Below are positions 1 to 7,096 of a DNA stretch of 64,000 nucleotides, in pieces. Position 1 is the stretch's first letter, and every line of letters starts with the position of its first letter. The position numbers and the translations under genes were made by a program. Below the pieces are notes generated by a model that made no database searches, had not been told where the DNA came from, and saw nothing but the letters and a program-made list of their open reading frames with translations. The DNA is from Mesorhizobium kowhaii (GTDB lineage: Bacteria > Pseudomonadota > Alphaproteobacteria > Rhizobiales > Rhizobiaceae), in contig NZ_MZXV01000013.1 in the NCBI RefSeq assembly GCF_003253745.1, forward strand, positions 1,178,001-1,242,000, read 5' to 3'.

Positions 1-3
1 GCC

Positions 4-843
4 TTAGGCCCTGCGGTTCTTTTTCGCGCCCTGCGCCATGATGGAAACGTCGTCCCACTTTTCCCAGGTGGCGATGCGGTTGGCGTATTCCTGCTTGATC
101 ATCGGCAGGCCTCCATCGCCGAAGAACACGCGCAGCGGCGGCTCGGCGGCGTCGACAATGGCCAACATCGCCGCTCCGGTGGCCTCGGGATCGCCGGCGA
201 CGGAATTGGCGCGGCGCTCGGCCATCTTGGCGCGGGCGGGCGCGTAGGCTTCGATCGGCTTGGAAACCTTGGCCGACGGGCCGGCCCAATCGGTGGAGAA
301 ACCGCCCGGCTCGACCAGCGTCACATGGATGCCGAATTCCGCGACCTCGATGCCGAGCGACTGGCTGAAGGCTTCCAGCGCCCATTTCGAGGCGTGGTAA
401 AGGCCGAGCGAAGCAAAGGCATTGACGCCGCCGATCGACGAAATCTGGATGATGTGGCCGGAACGCTGTGCCCGCATGATCGGCAGCGCGGCCTGGGTGA
501 CCCAGAGAGCGCCGAGGACATTGGTTTCGATCTGGTCGCGAGCTTCCTGTTCGCTGACTTCCTCGATGGCGCCGAAATGGCCATAGCCGGCATTGTTGAT
601 GACGACGTCGAGCCGGCCAAAGCGCTTGTGCGCCTCGGCGATCGCGGCATTGACGGCTTTCTTGTCGGTGACGTCGAGCTTTATCGCGGCAATATTATCG
701 CCGTACTTCTCGACGAGATCGGCGAGCGTGCTGGCATCGCGGGCGGTTGCCGCGACGCGGTCGCCACGGGCGAGTGCTGCCTCGGCCCAGACGCGGCCAA
801 AGCCCTTCGACGATCCGGTGATGAACCAAACCTTGTTTGTCAT
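4..843 (-). CDS. Short-chain dehydrogenase/reductase (SDR)
   Basis: Cytoplasmic NAD(P)-dependent oxidoreductase of 279 residues; the substrate cannot be told from sequence. The Rossmann nucleotide motif TGSSKGFG lies at about residues 8-15, the NNAG motif near the middle, and the catalytic YHASK (YxxxK) after an SS pair. A longer frame exists upstream, but the ATG at 843 follows an AAGGA-like ribosome site and starts right before the first Rossmann strand, so I chose it. The length fits classical SDRs with a C-terminal extension. The next gene upstream is on the same strand more than 130 bp away, so this is probably a single-gene unit. The family is certain; the specific reaction is unknown. 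Confidence 0.9.
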   Translation of the reverse strand: MTNKVWFITGSSKGFGRVWAEAALARGDRVAATARDASTLADLVEKYGDNIAAIKLDVTDKKAVNAAIAEAHKRFGRLDVVINNAGYGHFGAIEEVSEQEARDQIETNVLGALWVTQAALPIMRAQRSGHIIQISSIGGVNAFASLGLYHASKWALEAFSQSLGIEVAEFGIHVTLVEPGGFSTDWAGPSAKVSKPIEAYAPARAKMAERRANSVAGDPEATGAAMLAIVDAAEPPLRVFFGDGGLPMIKQEYANRIATWEKWDDVSIMAQGAKKNRRA

Positions 844-881
844 GATGTGGAGTCCTTGCCCCTGCGGGCGTGATTTCGAGT

Positions 882-905
882 GAAAGCGGAGGCTTCTCCG
901 CTTTC
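882..905. promoter_or_regulatory. Perfect hairpin upstream of the SDR gene
   Basis: A 10-bp perfect inverted repeat (GAAAGCGGAG, 4-base loop, CTCCGCTTTC) lies 39-62 bp upstream of the SDR start. No T-run follows on either strand, so it is not a standard terminator. It could be an operator or a leader hairpin. The role is inferred from position only. Confidence 0.4.
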
Positions 906-976
906 GGGCATATACGGTGCATCCCGTGCTTTTCCAGAGGCGGGGGAAATCTTTTTTGAACAAGCCGCCTTGATGA

Positions 977-1939
977 TCAGGGATATTGCACCGGGCTCGA
1001 CCATGCCGGGTCGTCGTGCTTTTGCCAATAAAGCGCCATCAGGCGGCTGGTGATCGGCCCGACCTTGCCGTTCGCGATCCGGGCGCCGTCGATCTCCTTC
1101 ACCGGCATGATGCCGCCGGCGGTCGAGGTGATGAAGACCTCGTCAGCCTCGCGCAAAGCGGCGACACCGACATCGTTGGTGGCGGCGGCAAGACCTTCTC
1201 CGGCGCAGAGGTCGAAGACGGTGCGCCGGGTGATGCCGGGCAACACGCCATTGGCCGGCGTCGACAGTTTGCCGTCCGTGACGCAGAAGACGTTGAAGCC
1301 CGGACCCTCGGCGACATTGCCGTTGAAATCGAGAATCAGCGCGGTCTCGGCGCCGCGGTCATAGGCATCGTAGAGACCGCGCACCAGATCGAGCCAGTGG
1401 TAGTTCTTGATCGCCGGGTCGATCGAGGCCGGCGGAATGCGCACCTTGTCGCTGATGGCGACACGCAGGCCGCGCTGCAACTGCTCGGCATTGGCGACCG
1501 AGCCGAACGGCACCGCGAACGCCATGAAGCGGTTGACCGCCTGGCGCGGGTCGCGGCTGAAGGTCGGCGAGACGCCGCGCGTGCACAGCATTTCGACATA
1601 GGCGGCGCGATGGCCGGACAACGCGACGCAATTGTGCAGGATTTCGGTCACGCCTTCACGGTGGAACGGGATCGTCATGCGCAGCTTCTCCAGCCCGCCG
1701 AAAAAGCGGTCGAGATGCAGGTCGAGGCGGAAGAAGCGGCCGTTCCAGACATGCACGGTGTCGTAAGTTGCGTCTGAATGCAGAAAACCCCAATCCAGCA
1801 CCGAGATCTTCGCTTGCGACATCGGCAGGTACTGGCCGTCGAGGAAGGCGATGCCGTCGGGATAGGAATGCGGGTCGATGTAACGGTCGCTGACCGTCGG
1901 CAGTGGCTTGGCATCCTTGGTTGCCATCGTCTGGCTCAT
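977..1939 (-). CDS. Class IV aminotransferase (D-amino-acid or branched-chain type)
   Basis: PLP-dependent fold-type IV transaminase of 320 residues, cytoplasmic. The motif AIKNYHWLDLVRG places the Schiff-base lysine at about K178, and LDFNGNVAEGPGFN gives the glutamate (about E211) that contacts the PLP ring nitrogen. The K-N-Y-x-x-x-D pattern resembles the D-alanine aminotransferase/4-amino-4-deoxychorismate lyase branch as much as BCAT, so the substrate is open. The ATG at 1939 follows GAGAGGAC at good spacing and was preferred over a frame extension that reaches 2050. It is separated from its neighbours and probably monocistronic. Confidence 0.9.
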   Translation of the reverse strand: MSQTMATKDAKPLPTVSDRYIDPHSYPDGIAFLDGQYLPMSQAKISVLDWGFLHSDATYDTVHVWNGRFFRLDLHLDRFFGGLEKLRMTIPFHREGVTEILHNCVALSGHRAAYVEMLCTRGVSPTFSRDPRQAVNRFMAFAVPFGSVANAEQLQRGLRVAISDKVRIPPASIDPAIKNYHWLDLVRGLYDAYDRGAETALILDFNGNVAEGPGFNVFCVTDGKLSTPANGVLPGITRRTVFDLCAGEGLAAATNDVGVAALREADEVFITSTAGGIMPVKEIDGARIANGKVGPITSRLMALYWQKHDDPAWSSPVQYP

Positions 1940-2095
1940 CGGGGCGTCCTCTCGCACAAGGCGGGATCGGCAGGCTATCGGCGCCACGCGGAAGGCATAG
2001 AGCCAGCCGCCCGGCGCTGTTCGTCCTCGATGACGATCTGGACGATACATTAGAAGGGAATTGTCTTACGTTGCGGGCTCTGACCGGGAGGGGAC

Positions 2096-2599
2096 ATGGG
2101 CAGGTTTGGGACTGTCATCGCAGCCATGATGATTTTCGCCGCCGCTGGTCAAGCCAGTGCCCAATGCGCGCGCGAAGGCGAGGAGTTGTGCCAGAGCGGC
2201 CAGACCTATCGCTGCGAGAAAACCGGCAGCGAATTGACGCCGATCTTCCAGAACGTGCCTTGCGTGGTGAATGTACCGACGCTGAGCGGCACCTGGGTCG
2301 GCAGCGGCCATCAAAGCCCGGCTGGGGCCACCGGCGCCGACTGGTCGATCGCCATGACGATCAATGACGGCGGTGCGTCGATCGATTATCCTTCGCTCGG
2401 TTGCGGCGGATCGCTGTCGCAGACGTCCAGGGACGACACGTCGGCTGAATACCATGAGAGCATCACCTACGGTCAGGACAAGTGCATCGACGGCGGCAAC
2501 ATCACCGTCCGGTTTTTCAAGGGAAATCTGTCCTGGACGTGGACCGGCCAGGCCGACGACCAGCCCTACAATGCGGTCGCCGTGCTGACGCGGCAATAA
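2096..2599 (+). CDS. Small secreted protein of unknown function
   Basis: The 167-residue product starts with a typical Sec signal peptide (hydrophobic residues about 5-17, likely cleavage after QASA at about 22). The mature part has several cysteines (CAREGEELC, YRCEK, PCVV, LGCGG, KCIDGG), suggesting disulfide bonds in the periplasm, and ends in a beta-rich segment with alternating aromatic residues (LSWTWTG). A strong GGGAGGGGAC ribosome site sits directly before the ATG. I recognise no family. It is convergent with the DUF2293 gene and has no coexpressed neighbour. Confidence 0.8.
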   Translation: MGRFGTVIAAMMIFAAAGQASAQCAREGEELCQSGQTYRCEKTGSELTPIFQNVPCVVNVPTLSGTWVGSGHQSPAGATGADWSIAMTINDGGASIDYPSLGCGGSLSQTSRDDTSAEYHESITYGQDKCIDGGNITVRFFKGNLSWTWTGQADDQPYNAVAVLTRQ

Positions 2600-2613
2600 G
2601 CGGACTTGCTGCC

Positions 2614-2928
2614 TCATTCCTCCTCGTCGTCGGCATCGAGCAGTCGTGTGGCGCGCCAGCGGGTCAGCACGATGTTGGTCTGCTCGATGACGAAGAACCG
2701 CGCCGAGTCGCGGTCATAGCCTTCGCCCAGCAGCTTTTCGTAATCGGTGTGCACGTGGCGGATGTGGGCAATGGTCGCCAGCCACACGGCGATGGTCGGC
2801 GGCAGGGTTTTCATGTGAACCGAGCCGGCATCCGCACGGATCTTCTCCATGTCGGCATAGGGCGCCAGCGGCAGAAGTGCTGTCAGTGCCTTGGCGATGG
2901 CACGGCGGCGTCCGGTCGGCGCTTTCAT
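2614..2928 (-). CDS. DUF2293-like conserved protein
   Basis: A 104-residue basic, helical protein. The order of features (basic N-terminus with GRRRAIAKAL, a central IRxxH-type stretch IAHIRHVHTDYEKLL, then YDRDSARFFV and an acidic tail) matches my memory of the DUF2293 family, whose function is unknown. Its ATG overlaps the trmO stop codon as ATGA, so the two genes are probably translationally coupled. The neighbour would hint at a tRNA or RNA-related role, but that is inference only. Confidence 0.75.
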   Translation of the reverse strand: MKAPTGRRRAIAKALTALLPLAPYADMEKIRADAGSVHMKTLPPTIAVWLATIAHIRHVHTDYEKLLGEGYDRDSARFFVIEQTNIVLTRWRATRLLDADDEEE

Positions 2929-3449
2929 CGCTCGTCGCGCCCTTCGACGGTCGCATCGGCGATGGCGTCAGTCGAGGCGAAATAAGGCTTGATGTCGATG
3001 ACCGGCGTGCCATCGAGCGCATCGATGGCGTCGAGATCGAGGCGCCCAGTGCCGATGTCGAGCCCGACCAGCCTGGCCACATGCAGGCCGACTGGGTTCG
3101 GCCGGGCAGGGGAGCGCAGCGAAAATACGCCTTTGGCTTCAGCCGCATGGCGGGGTTTCTGCACAATCAAAGTCCGCGGTGCATGGTGCAGCCAGGACAG
3201 GATGATGACGTGGCTGGCGCGCTCCAGCCCCTGCAGGCCAGGGCGAAAGGGCGCGTCGATGGTCAGCACCGCCGGCTGCCCGGTCGCGCGCGCGGTGCGC
3301 ATGTTCTTGGGGCAGGTCTCCCGTGTCGTCCATGGCGAGGTGATGCGGCCGATGAAGACGATGCCGCCGTCGGCTGGCATCAGCGCCGGATCGTTTTCCA
3401 ATTTCTGCTCGCCGTCGCGCGCCTCGAACATCTCACGCGGTCCGGTCAT
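2925..3449 (-). CDS. trmO: tRNA (N6-threonylcarbamoyladenosine-37)-N6-methyltransferase, TrmO/TsaA family
   Basis: TrmO methylates N6 of t6A37 in threonine tRNAs using S-adenosylmethionine. The 174-residue product has the family's beta-barrel signatures: IGRITSPW near residues 30-37, a PFRPGLQGLE segment, a buried HHAPR stretch, and the hallmark ARPNPVGLHVARLVG around residue 120. The frame is open to 3548, but the ATG at 3449 has a GAGGGCGG ribosome site 5 bases upstream and avoids an atypical Cys/Arg-rich N-terminus. The gene is divergent from the ArsR-type regulator and coupled to the DUF2293 gene by a 4-base overlap. Confidence 0.9.
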   Translation of the reverse strand: MTGPREMFEARDGEQKLENDPALMPADGGIVFIGRITSPWTTRETCPKNMRTARATGQPAVLTIDAPFRPGLQGLERASHVIILSWLHHAPRTLIVQKPRHAAEAKGVFSLRSPARPNPVGLHVARLVGLDIGTGRLDLDAIDALDGTPVIDIKPYFASTDAIADATVEGRDER

Positions 3450-3540
3450 TTCCGCCCTCGCATCTTTTTGGTCGGGATCACGCAAGCGGCATTTTCTTGT
3501 CCGGAAGCGACATAGCCCTTGCAAGGTGTCGAAAATCGAC

Positions 3541-3556
3541 ATAAACATATGTTTAT
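3541..3556. promoter_or_regulatory. Perfect 16-bp palindrome, candidate operator for the metF regulator
   Basis: ATAAACATATGTTTAT is a perfect dyad in the 131-bp region between trmO and the ArsR-type regulator gene, 25 bp upstream of the regulator start. AT-rich imperfect dyads are typical ArsR-family sites. The position suggests autoregulation of the regulator-metF pair. Confidence 0.6.
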
Positions 3557-3580
3557 ATCTTTTTCAAAGAGAATACGCTG

Positions 3581-4588
3581 ATGCATGTCTCGCTCGACAC
3601 CATGGTGGACACATTGAAGGCGGCGGCCGAATCCAGCCGCCTGCGCATATTGGCACTGTTGTCGCGCGGCGACCTCACCGTTTCCGATCTTACCGAAATT
3701 CTCGGCCAGTCGCAGCCACGCGTTTCGCGGCACCTCAAGTTGCTGCTGGAGGCCGGGCTGATCGGCCGCTACCAGGAAGGGTCGTGGGCCTTCTTCCGCC
3801 TGTCTGACGCGGATTCCGCGCGTGACTTCGTCATGGGGCTGGTTTCCGGCATTCGCGGTGCCGATCCACAGGTCGAGCGCGATCTCGAGCGGCTGGGCGC
3901 GGTCAAACGCAAGCGGCAGGACCGGGCAGCCGAGTATTTTTCCGTGAATGCGGCAAGCTGGGACCATATCCGCTCGCTGCATGTGCCGGACCGCGCCGTC
4001 GAAGCCGCTATGCTGAAACTGGTCGGCAAGCGGCCGTTCCAGTCGATGCTCGATCTGGGCACCGGCACCGGGCGGCTGCTCGAAATCTTCTCGCCGCTCT
4101 ACCGGCGCGGCGTCGGCATCGACATGTCGCGCGAGATGCTGACCGTGGCGCGCGCCAATCTCGACAAGGCCGGCGTTTCGAATGCGCAGGTGCGGCAGGG
4201 CGACATCTTCGCGCCGCCCGTCGAGCGCGATGCCTTCGATCTCGTCACCATCCACCAGGTGCTGCACTATCTCGACGATCCAGCCCGCGCCATCCACGAG
4301 GCGGCGCGGCTTTTGCGCCCGGCCGGGCGGCTGGTCATCGTCGACTTCGCGCCGCACACGCTGGAATTCCTGCGTGACGAGCACGCGCATATGCGGCTCG
4401 GCTTTTCCGACCGGCAGATCGCCGACTGGTTCGCAGAAGCCGGCCTCGATCTCGAAGACAGCCAGGAGTTCGAGCCACGCGGCGGCAACGAAGCCAGGCT
4501 CACCGTAAAACTCTGGCTCGGCCGCGACCGGCGCCTGCTGATCGCTGATCCTTCCAACGACACAAGGCAGATAAGGGAAGTTGCCTGA
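3581..4588 (+). CDS. ArsR-family regulator fused to a SAM-dependent methyltransferase domain
   Basis: A 335-residue two-domain protein. Residues about 8-80 form an ArsR winged helix (LRILALLSRGDLTVSDL, then the recognition helix SQPRVSRHLKLLLEAGL). Residues about 150-300 form a class I methyltransferase with motif I MLDLGTGTG (about 156-164) and the acidic GVGIDMS strand end. Proteins of this layout sit next to metF in many rhizobia; a plausible model is that the methyltransferase fold senses S-adenosylmethionine or S-adenosylhomocysteine and tunes methionine-cycle genes. Here it overlaps metF as TGATG, so coupling is expected. Catalytic activity is not shown. The ATG at 3581 is used; a second ATG lies 21 bases later. 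Confidence 0.9.
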   Translation: MHVSLDTMVDTLKAAAESSRLRILALLSRGDLTVSDLTEILGQSQPRVSRHLKLLLEAGLIGRYQEGSWAFFRLSDADSARDFVMGLVSGIRGADPQVERDLERLGAVKRKRQDRAAEYFSVNAASWDHIRSLHVPDRAVEAAMLKLVGKRPFQSMLDLGTGTGRLLEIFSPLYRRGVGIDMSREMLTVARANLDKAGVSNAQVRQGDIFAPPVERDAFDLVTIHQVLHYLDDPARAIHEAARLLRPAGRLVIVDFAPHTLEFLRDEHAHMRLGFSDRQIADWFAEAGLDLEDSQEFEPRGGNEARLTVKLWLGRDRRLLIADPSNDTRQIREVA

Positions 4589-5505
4589 TGAACCAGTTCC
4601 GCTTTTCCCGCCGCCCCGACATTGGTGACAAGGTCCGGGTTTCCTTTGAATTCTTCCCGCCGAAGACCGACGAGATGGAGGCAAGGCTGTGGGACACGGT
4701 CACGAGGTTGGAGCCGTTGAAGCCGAAATTCGTCTCGGTGACCTATGGCGCCGGCGGCTCGACGCGTGAGCGCACCGCACGCACCGTAAAGCGCATCCTG
4801 ACGGAAACCGGTATTCCGGCTGCGGCGCATCTGACCTGCGTCGGTGCAACGCGCGAAGAGGTCGACGCGGTCATCCAGGATTACAAGTCGATCGGCATCA
4901 ACCGATTCGTGGCGCTGCGCGGCGACCCGGCTTCCGGTGTCGGCGAACCCTATCGCCCGCATTCAGGCGGCTACGAGAATGGCGCGGAACTGGTCGCCGG
5001 GCTTAAGAAAATCTCGGATTTTGACATCTCCGTAGCGGCTTACCCGGAAAAGCATCCGCAAAGCCCGGATTTCGCCACCGACATCGAGATGCTGAAACGC
5101 AAGGTCGACAATGGCGCGACGCGCGCCATCACCCAGTTCTTCTTCGACAATGATCTCTACGAGCGCTATGTCGAGCGCGTCCGCCGCGCCGGCATCTACA
5201 TCCCCATCGTGCCGGGCATCCAGCCGGTTCATAGTTTCAAGCAGGTCGCGAACTTTTCCGCGAGGGCGGGCGCGCATGTGCCTGGCTGGCTGGCGGAGCG
5301 GTTCGAGGGGCTTGACCGGGACCCGCAGACGCATGCGCTGGTGGCGTCGGCGGTGGCGGCCGAACAAGTCATGGACCTGGTCGAGCGCGGGGTCGGCGAT
5401 TTCCATTTCTACACGATGAACCGGGCCGATCTGGTTTTTGCCATCTGCCACATGATCGGCATCCGCTCACACGAAGCCGAGGCGGCGGGTTCCGCTGCGG
5501 CTTAG
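4588..5505 (+). CDS. metF: Methylenetetrahydrofolate reductase
   Basis: Reduces 5,10-methylene-THF to 5-methyl-THF with FAD and NAD(P)H, supplying the methyl group for methionine synthesis in the cytoplasm. The 305-residue TIM-barrel protein shows the family landmarks: SFEFFPPKT near the N-terminus with the catalytic glutamate, SVTYGAGGSTR, AHLTCVG, FVALRGDP, AAYPEKHP, and ITQFFFDND. Length equals the bacterial norm. Its start overlaps the regulator's stop codon by one base (TGATG), indicating an operon. A repeat begins at its stop codon and a terminator follows 82 bp later. Confidence 0.97.
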   Translation: MNQFRFSRRPDIGDKVRVSFEFFPPKTDEMEARLWDTVTRLEPLKPKFVSVTYGAGGSTRERTARTVKRILTETGIPAAAHLTCVGATREEVDAVIQDYKSIGINRFVALRGDPASGVGEPYRPHSGGYENGAELVAGLKKISDFDISVAAYPEKHPQSPDFATDIEMLKRKVDNGATRAITQFFFDNDLYERYVERVRRAGIYIPIVPGIQPVHSFKQVANFSARAGAHVPGWLAERFEGLDRDPQTHALVASAVAAEQVMDLVERGVGDFHFYTMNRADLVFAICHMIGIRSHEAEAAGSAAA

Positions 5506-5557
5506 AGCAATTCCAGGAAAAGTGTTAAACGGTTTTCCGTCCGGAATTGCGTTAAAC
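5503..5557. repeat. Rhizobial palindromic repeat, GCAATTCC/GGAATTGC family, copy 1
   Basis: An inverted repeat with outer arms GCAATTCC (5507-5514) and GGAATTGC (5543-5550) and inner GGAAAA/TTTTCC. It starts with TAGAGCAATTCC, so the element overlaps and includes the metF stop codon. A second copy lies at 61667-61745 and also begins at a stop codon. Sequences like this are abundant between genes in Mesorhizobium and relatives. Confidence 0.8.
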
Positions 5558-5587
5558 AAAGAGATTCAAAAGAGCTTCCGAAATGCA

Positions 5588-5615
5588 AAAAGGCCGGGCA
5601 AGTACCCGGCCTTTT
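5588..5615. terminator. Bidirectional rho-independent terminator
   Basis: An 11-bp perfect stem (AAAAGGCCGGG/CCCGGCCTTTT) with loop CAAGTA. The A/T ends give a short U-run on both strands, so it can end metF transcription from the left and the small membrane-peptide gene from the right. Confidence 0.85.
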
Positions 5616-5661
5616 CAATGTTTTGGACTATGTGGTGCCGGTCTTCCCCGTCTTTGGCGGG

Positions 5662-5748
5662 TCAGGGAAGAAAGCCCATAATGAGGGCTCCGATGAAGGC
5701 GAATGCAGCACAGATCATCAATGCGTTGATAGGCCTCGTAAGTCCCAT
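5662..5748 (-). CDS. Small membrane peptide of 28 residues
   Basis: A short frame with an AGGAGG ribosome site seven bases before the ATG, a near-ideal arrangement. The product begins MGLTRPINALM and continues as an almost wholly hydrophobic helix (AAFAFIGALIMGFLP at the end), long enough to cross the membrane once, with a basic N-terminus that predicts N-in topology. It ends 46 bp before the bidirectional terminator, giving a complete small gene unit. The function is unknown. The ribosome site, hydrophobic pattern and terminator together make a real gene likely, though peptide evidence is lacking. Confidence 0.65.
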   Translation of the reverse strand: MGLTRPINALMICAAFAFIGALIMGFLP

Positions 5749-5968
5749 GACATAGCCTCCTCTTAAAGAGCTATGTCTGAGAGTCTAGGTTCATTTGTGC
5801 CACAGGCAAGCGGAAAATGTGCTGCATTGCGACGTGATTGCTAGATTTGCGACCCGCCTTTTGCCGTTAGGCATTGAAACTCTTCGGCAAAAACCCGCTT
5901 CAGACCTGTGAATAAATTATGGCGGCGGTGTGTCATTGCCATGTCATGGCAGCGCTACCGTGTCGGTC

Positions 5969-6886
5969 CTAACGCCTTCCGAACAATCGTCCGTCGATCG
6001 TGACGAGGCCAAGTGCGATCAGCACCACGCCGCCGATTTCGAACAGTTCGAGCCGCTCACCGAGGAACAGGAAGCCGAGCAGCATGGCGCTGGCCGGCAC
6101 GATGAGCGTGACCAGCGAAGCGTTGGTGGCGCCGGCCGAGGCGACGAGGTTGAAATAGAGGATGTAGGCGAAGGCGGTGGACAAAAGCGCCAGCGCCAGC
6201 ACTGCCGCCCAGACAGGGGGCGAGGCCGAGAACGGGCCCGCCGGACCATAGGTGAAGAGCACGATCGGGATCATGATGATGGTCGAGGCGGTCAATTGTC
6301 CGGTGGCGATGACCGGCGAGGGCACGCCCTTGAAGCGGCGGGCGACCATCAGCGCCACGCCATAGGACAGCGAGGCGCCGATCAGCGCGAATTTGGCCCA
6401 GACCGGGCCGCCGAGCCCGGCAAGCAGGCCGGGACCGATCATCACCGCCGTGCCGGCGATGCCAAGCGCAATGCCGGCGAGCTTATTCCAGGAGAGCTTT
6501 TCGTCTGATGTCAGCGCGTTGGCGAGGATCAGCGTCCAGAACGGCGTCGTTGCGTTGAGCACCGAGGCAACGCCGGCGCCAAGCTGGGTCTGGCCGGCGA
6601 AGATCAGCGAGAAGGGGATGACATTGTTGGTGAGCGCCAGCAGGAAGAACAGGCTGGCATGGGGAAGCGCGAGGCGGAAGGATGGTCCGCGAATGGCGAG
6701 ATACAACTGCAGCGCGATCGCCGCGATGGCGACGCGAAACAGCACCAGCACCAGCGGATGAAGTTCCGCCACCGCGATGCGGGCAAAGAAGAACGAGCCG
6801 CCCCAGATCGCACCGAGCAGCAGAAGCTGTCCCCAGTCCTTGAGCACCATCGGCCCGCGTGGCGCGGATGTCGCGGTCATTGCCAT
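5969..6886 (-). CDS. EamA/DMT-family membrane transporter
   Basis: A 305-residue inner-membrane protein with about ten hydrophobic helices in two homologous EamA halves (roughly 17-145 and 165-300). The first half has the typical LLLGAIWGGSFFFARIA opening, and the second has the ASLSYGVALMVARR start and the LGFLFLGERL end of the repeat. The family exports amino acids or other small metabolites; the substrate cannot be assigned. GGGAGGA precedes the ATG at 6886. The gene diverges from the PLP decarboxylase, leaving a 210-bp shared promoter region. Confidence 0.92.
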   Translation of the reverse strand: MAMTATSAPRGPMVLKDWGQLLLLGAIWGGSFFFARIAVAELHPLVLVLFRVAIAAIALQLYLAIRGPSFRLALPHASLFFLLALTNNVIPFSLIFAGQTQLGAGVASVLNATTPFWTLILANALTSDEKLSWNKLAGIALGIAGTAVMIGPGLLAGLGGPVWAKFALIGASLSYGVALMVARRFKGVPSPVIATGQLTASTIIMIPIVLFTYGPAGPFSASPPVWAAVLALALLSTAFAYILYFNLVASAGATNASLVTLIVPASAMLLGFLFLGERLELFEIGGVVLIALGLVTIDGRLFGRR

Positions 6887-7096
6887 GTCAATCGTCCTCC
6901 CCCAGACGGCCTGAATGCCAGCCGGTCAGGCAGAACGCATATCGGGTCCGGCGACAAGGGCCACCCGAAACCTGACTGATGGCAAACGCTGCCGCCAAGG
7001 ACCTAGCGCCGCTGCGTCAGGTGCACGAGACACAGAATTGTTTTCATTAGCCGCTAGCTTGGATTAATTGTGCGCAGCCGAGGTAAGGATTCGTCC

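Noticed and set aside
5522..5755. A 77-codon plus-strand frame after metF
   Set aside because: It runs through a palindromic repeat and the terminator hairpin and is antisense to the small membrane-peptide gene; it has no ribosome site.
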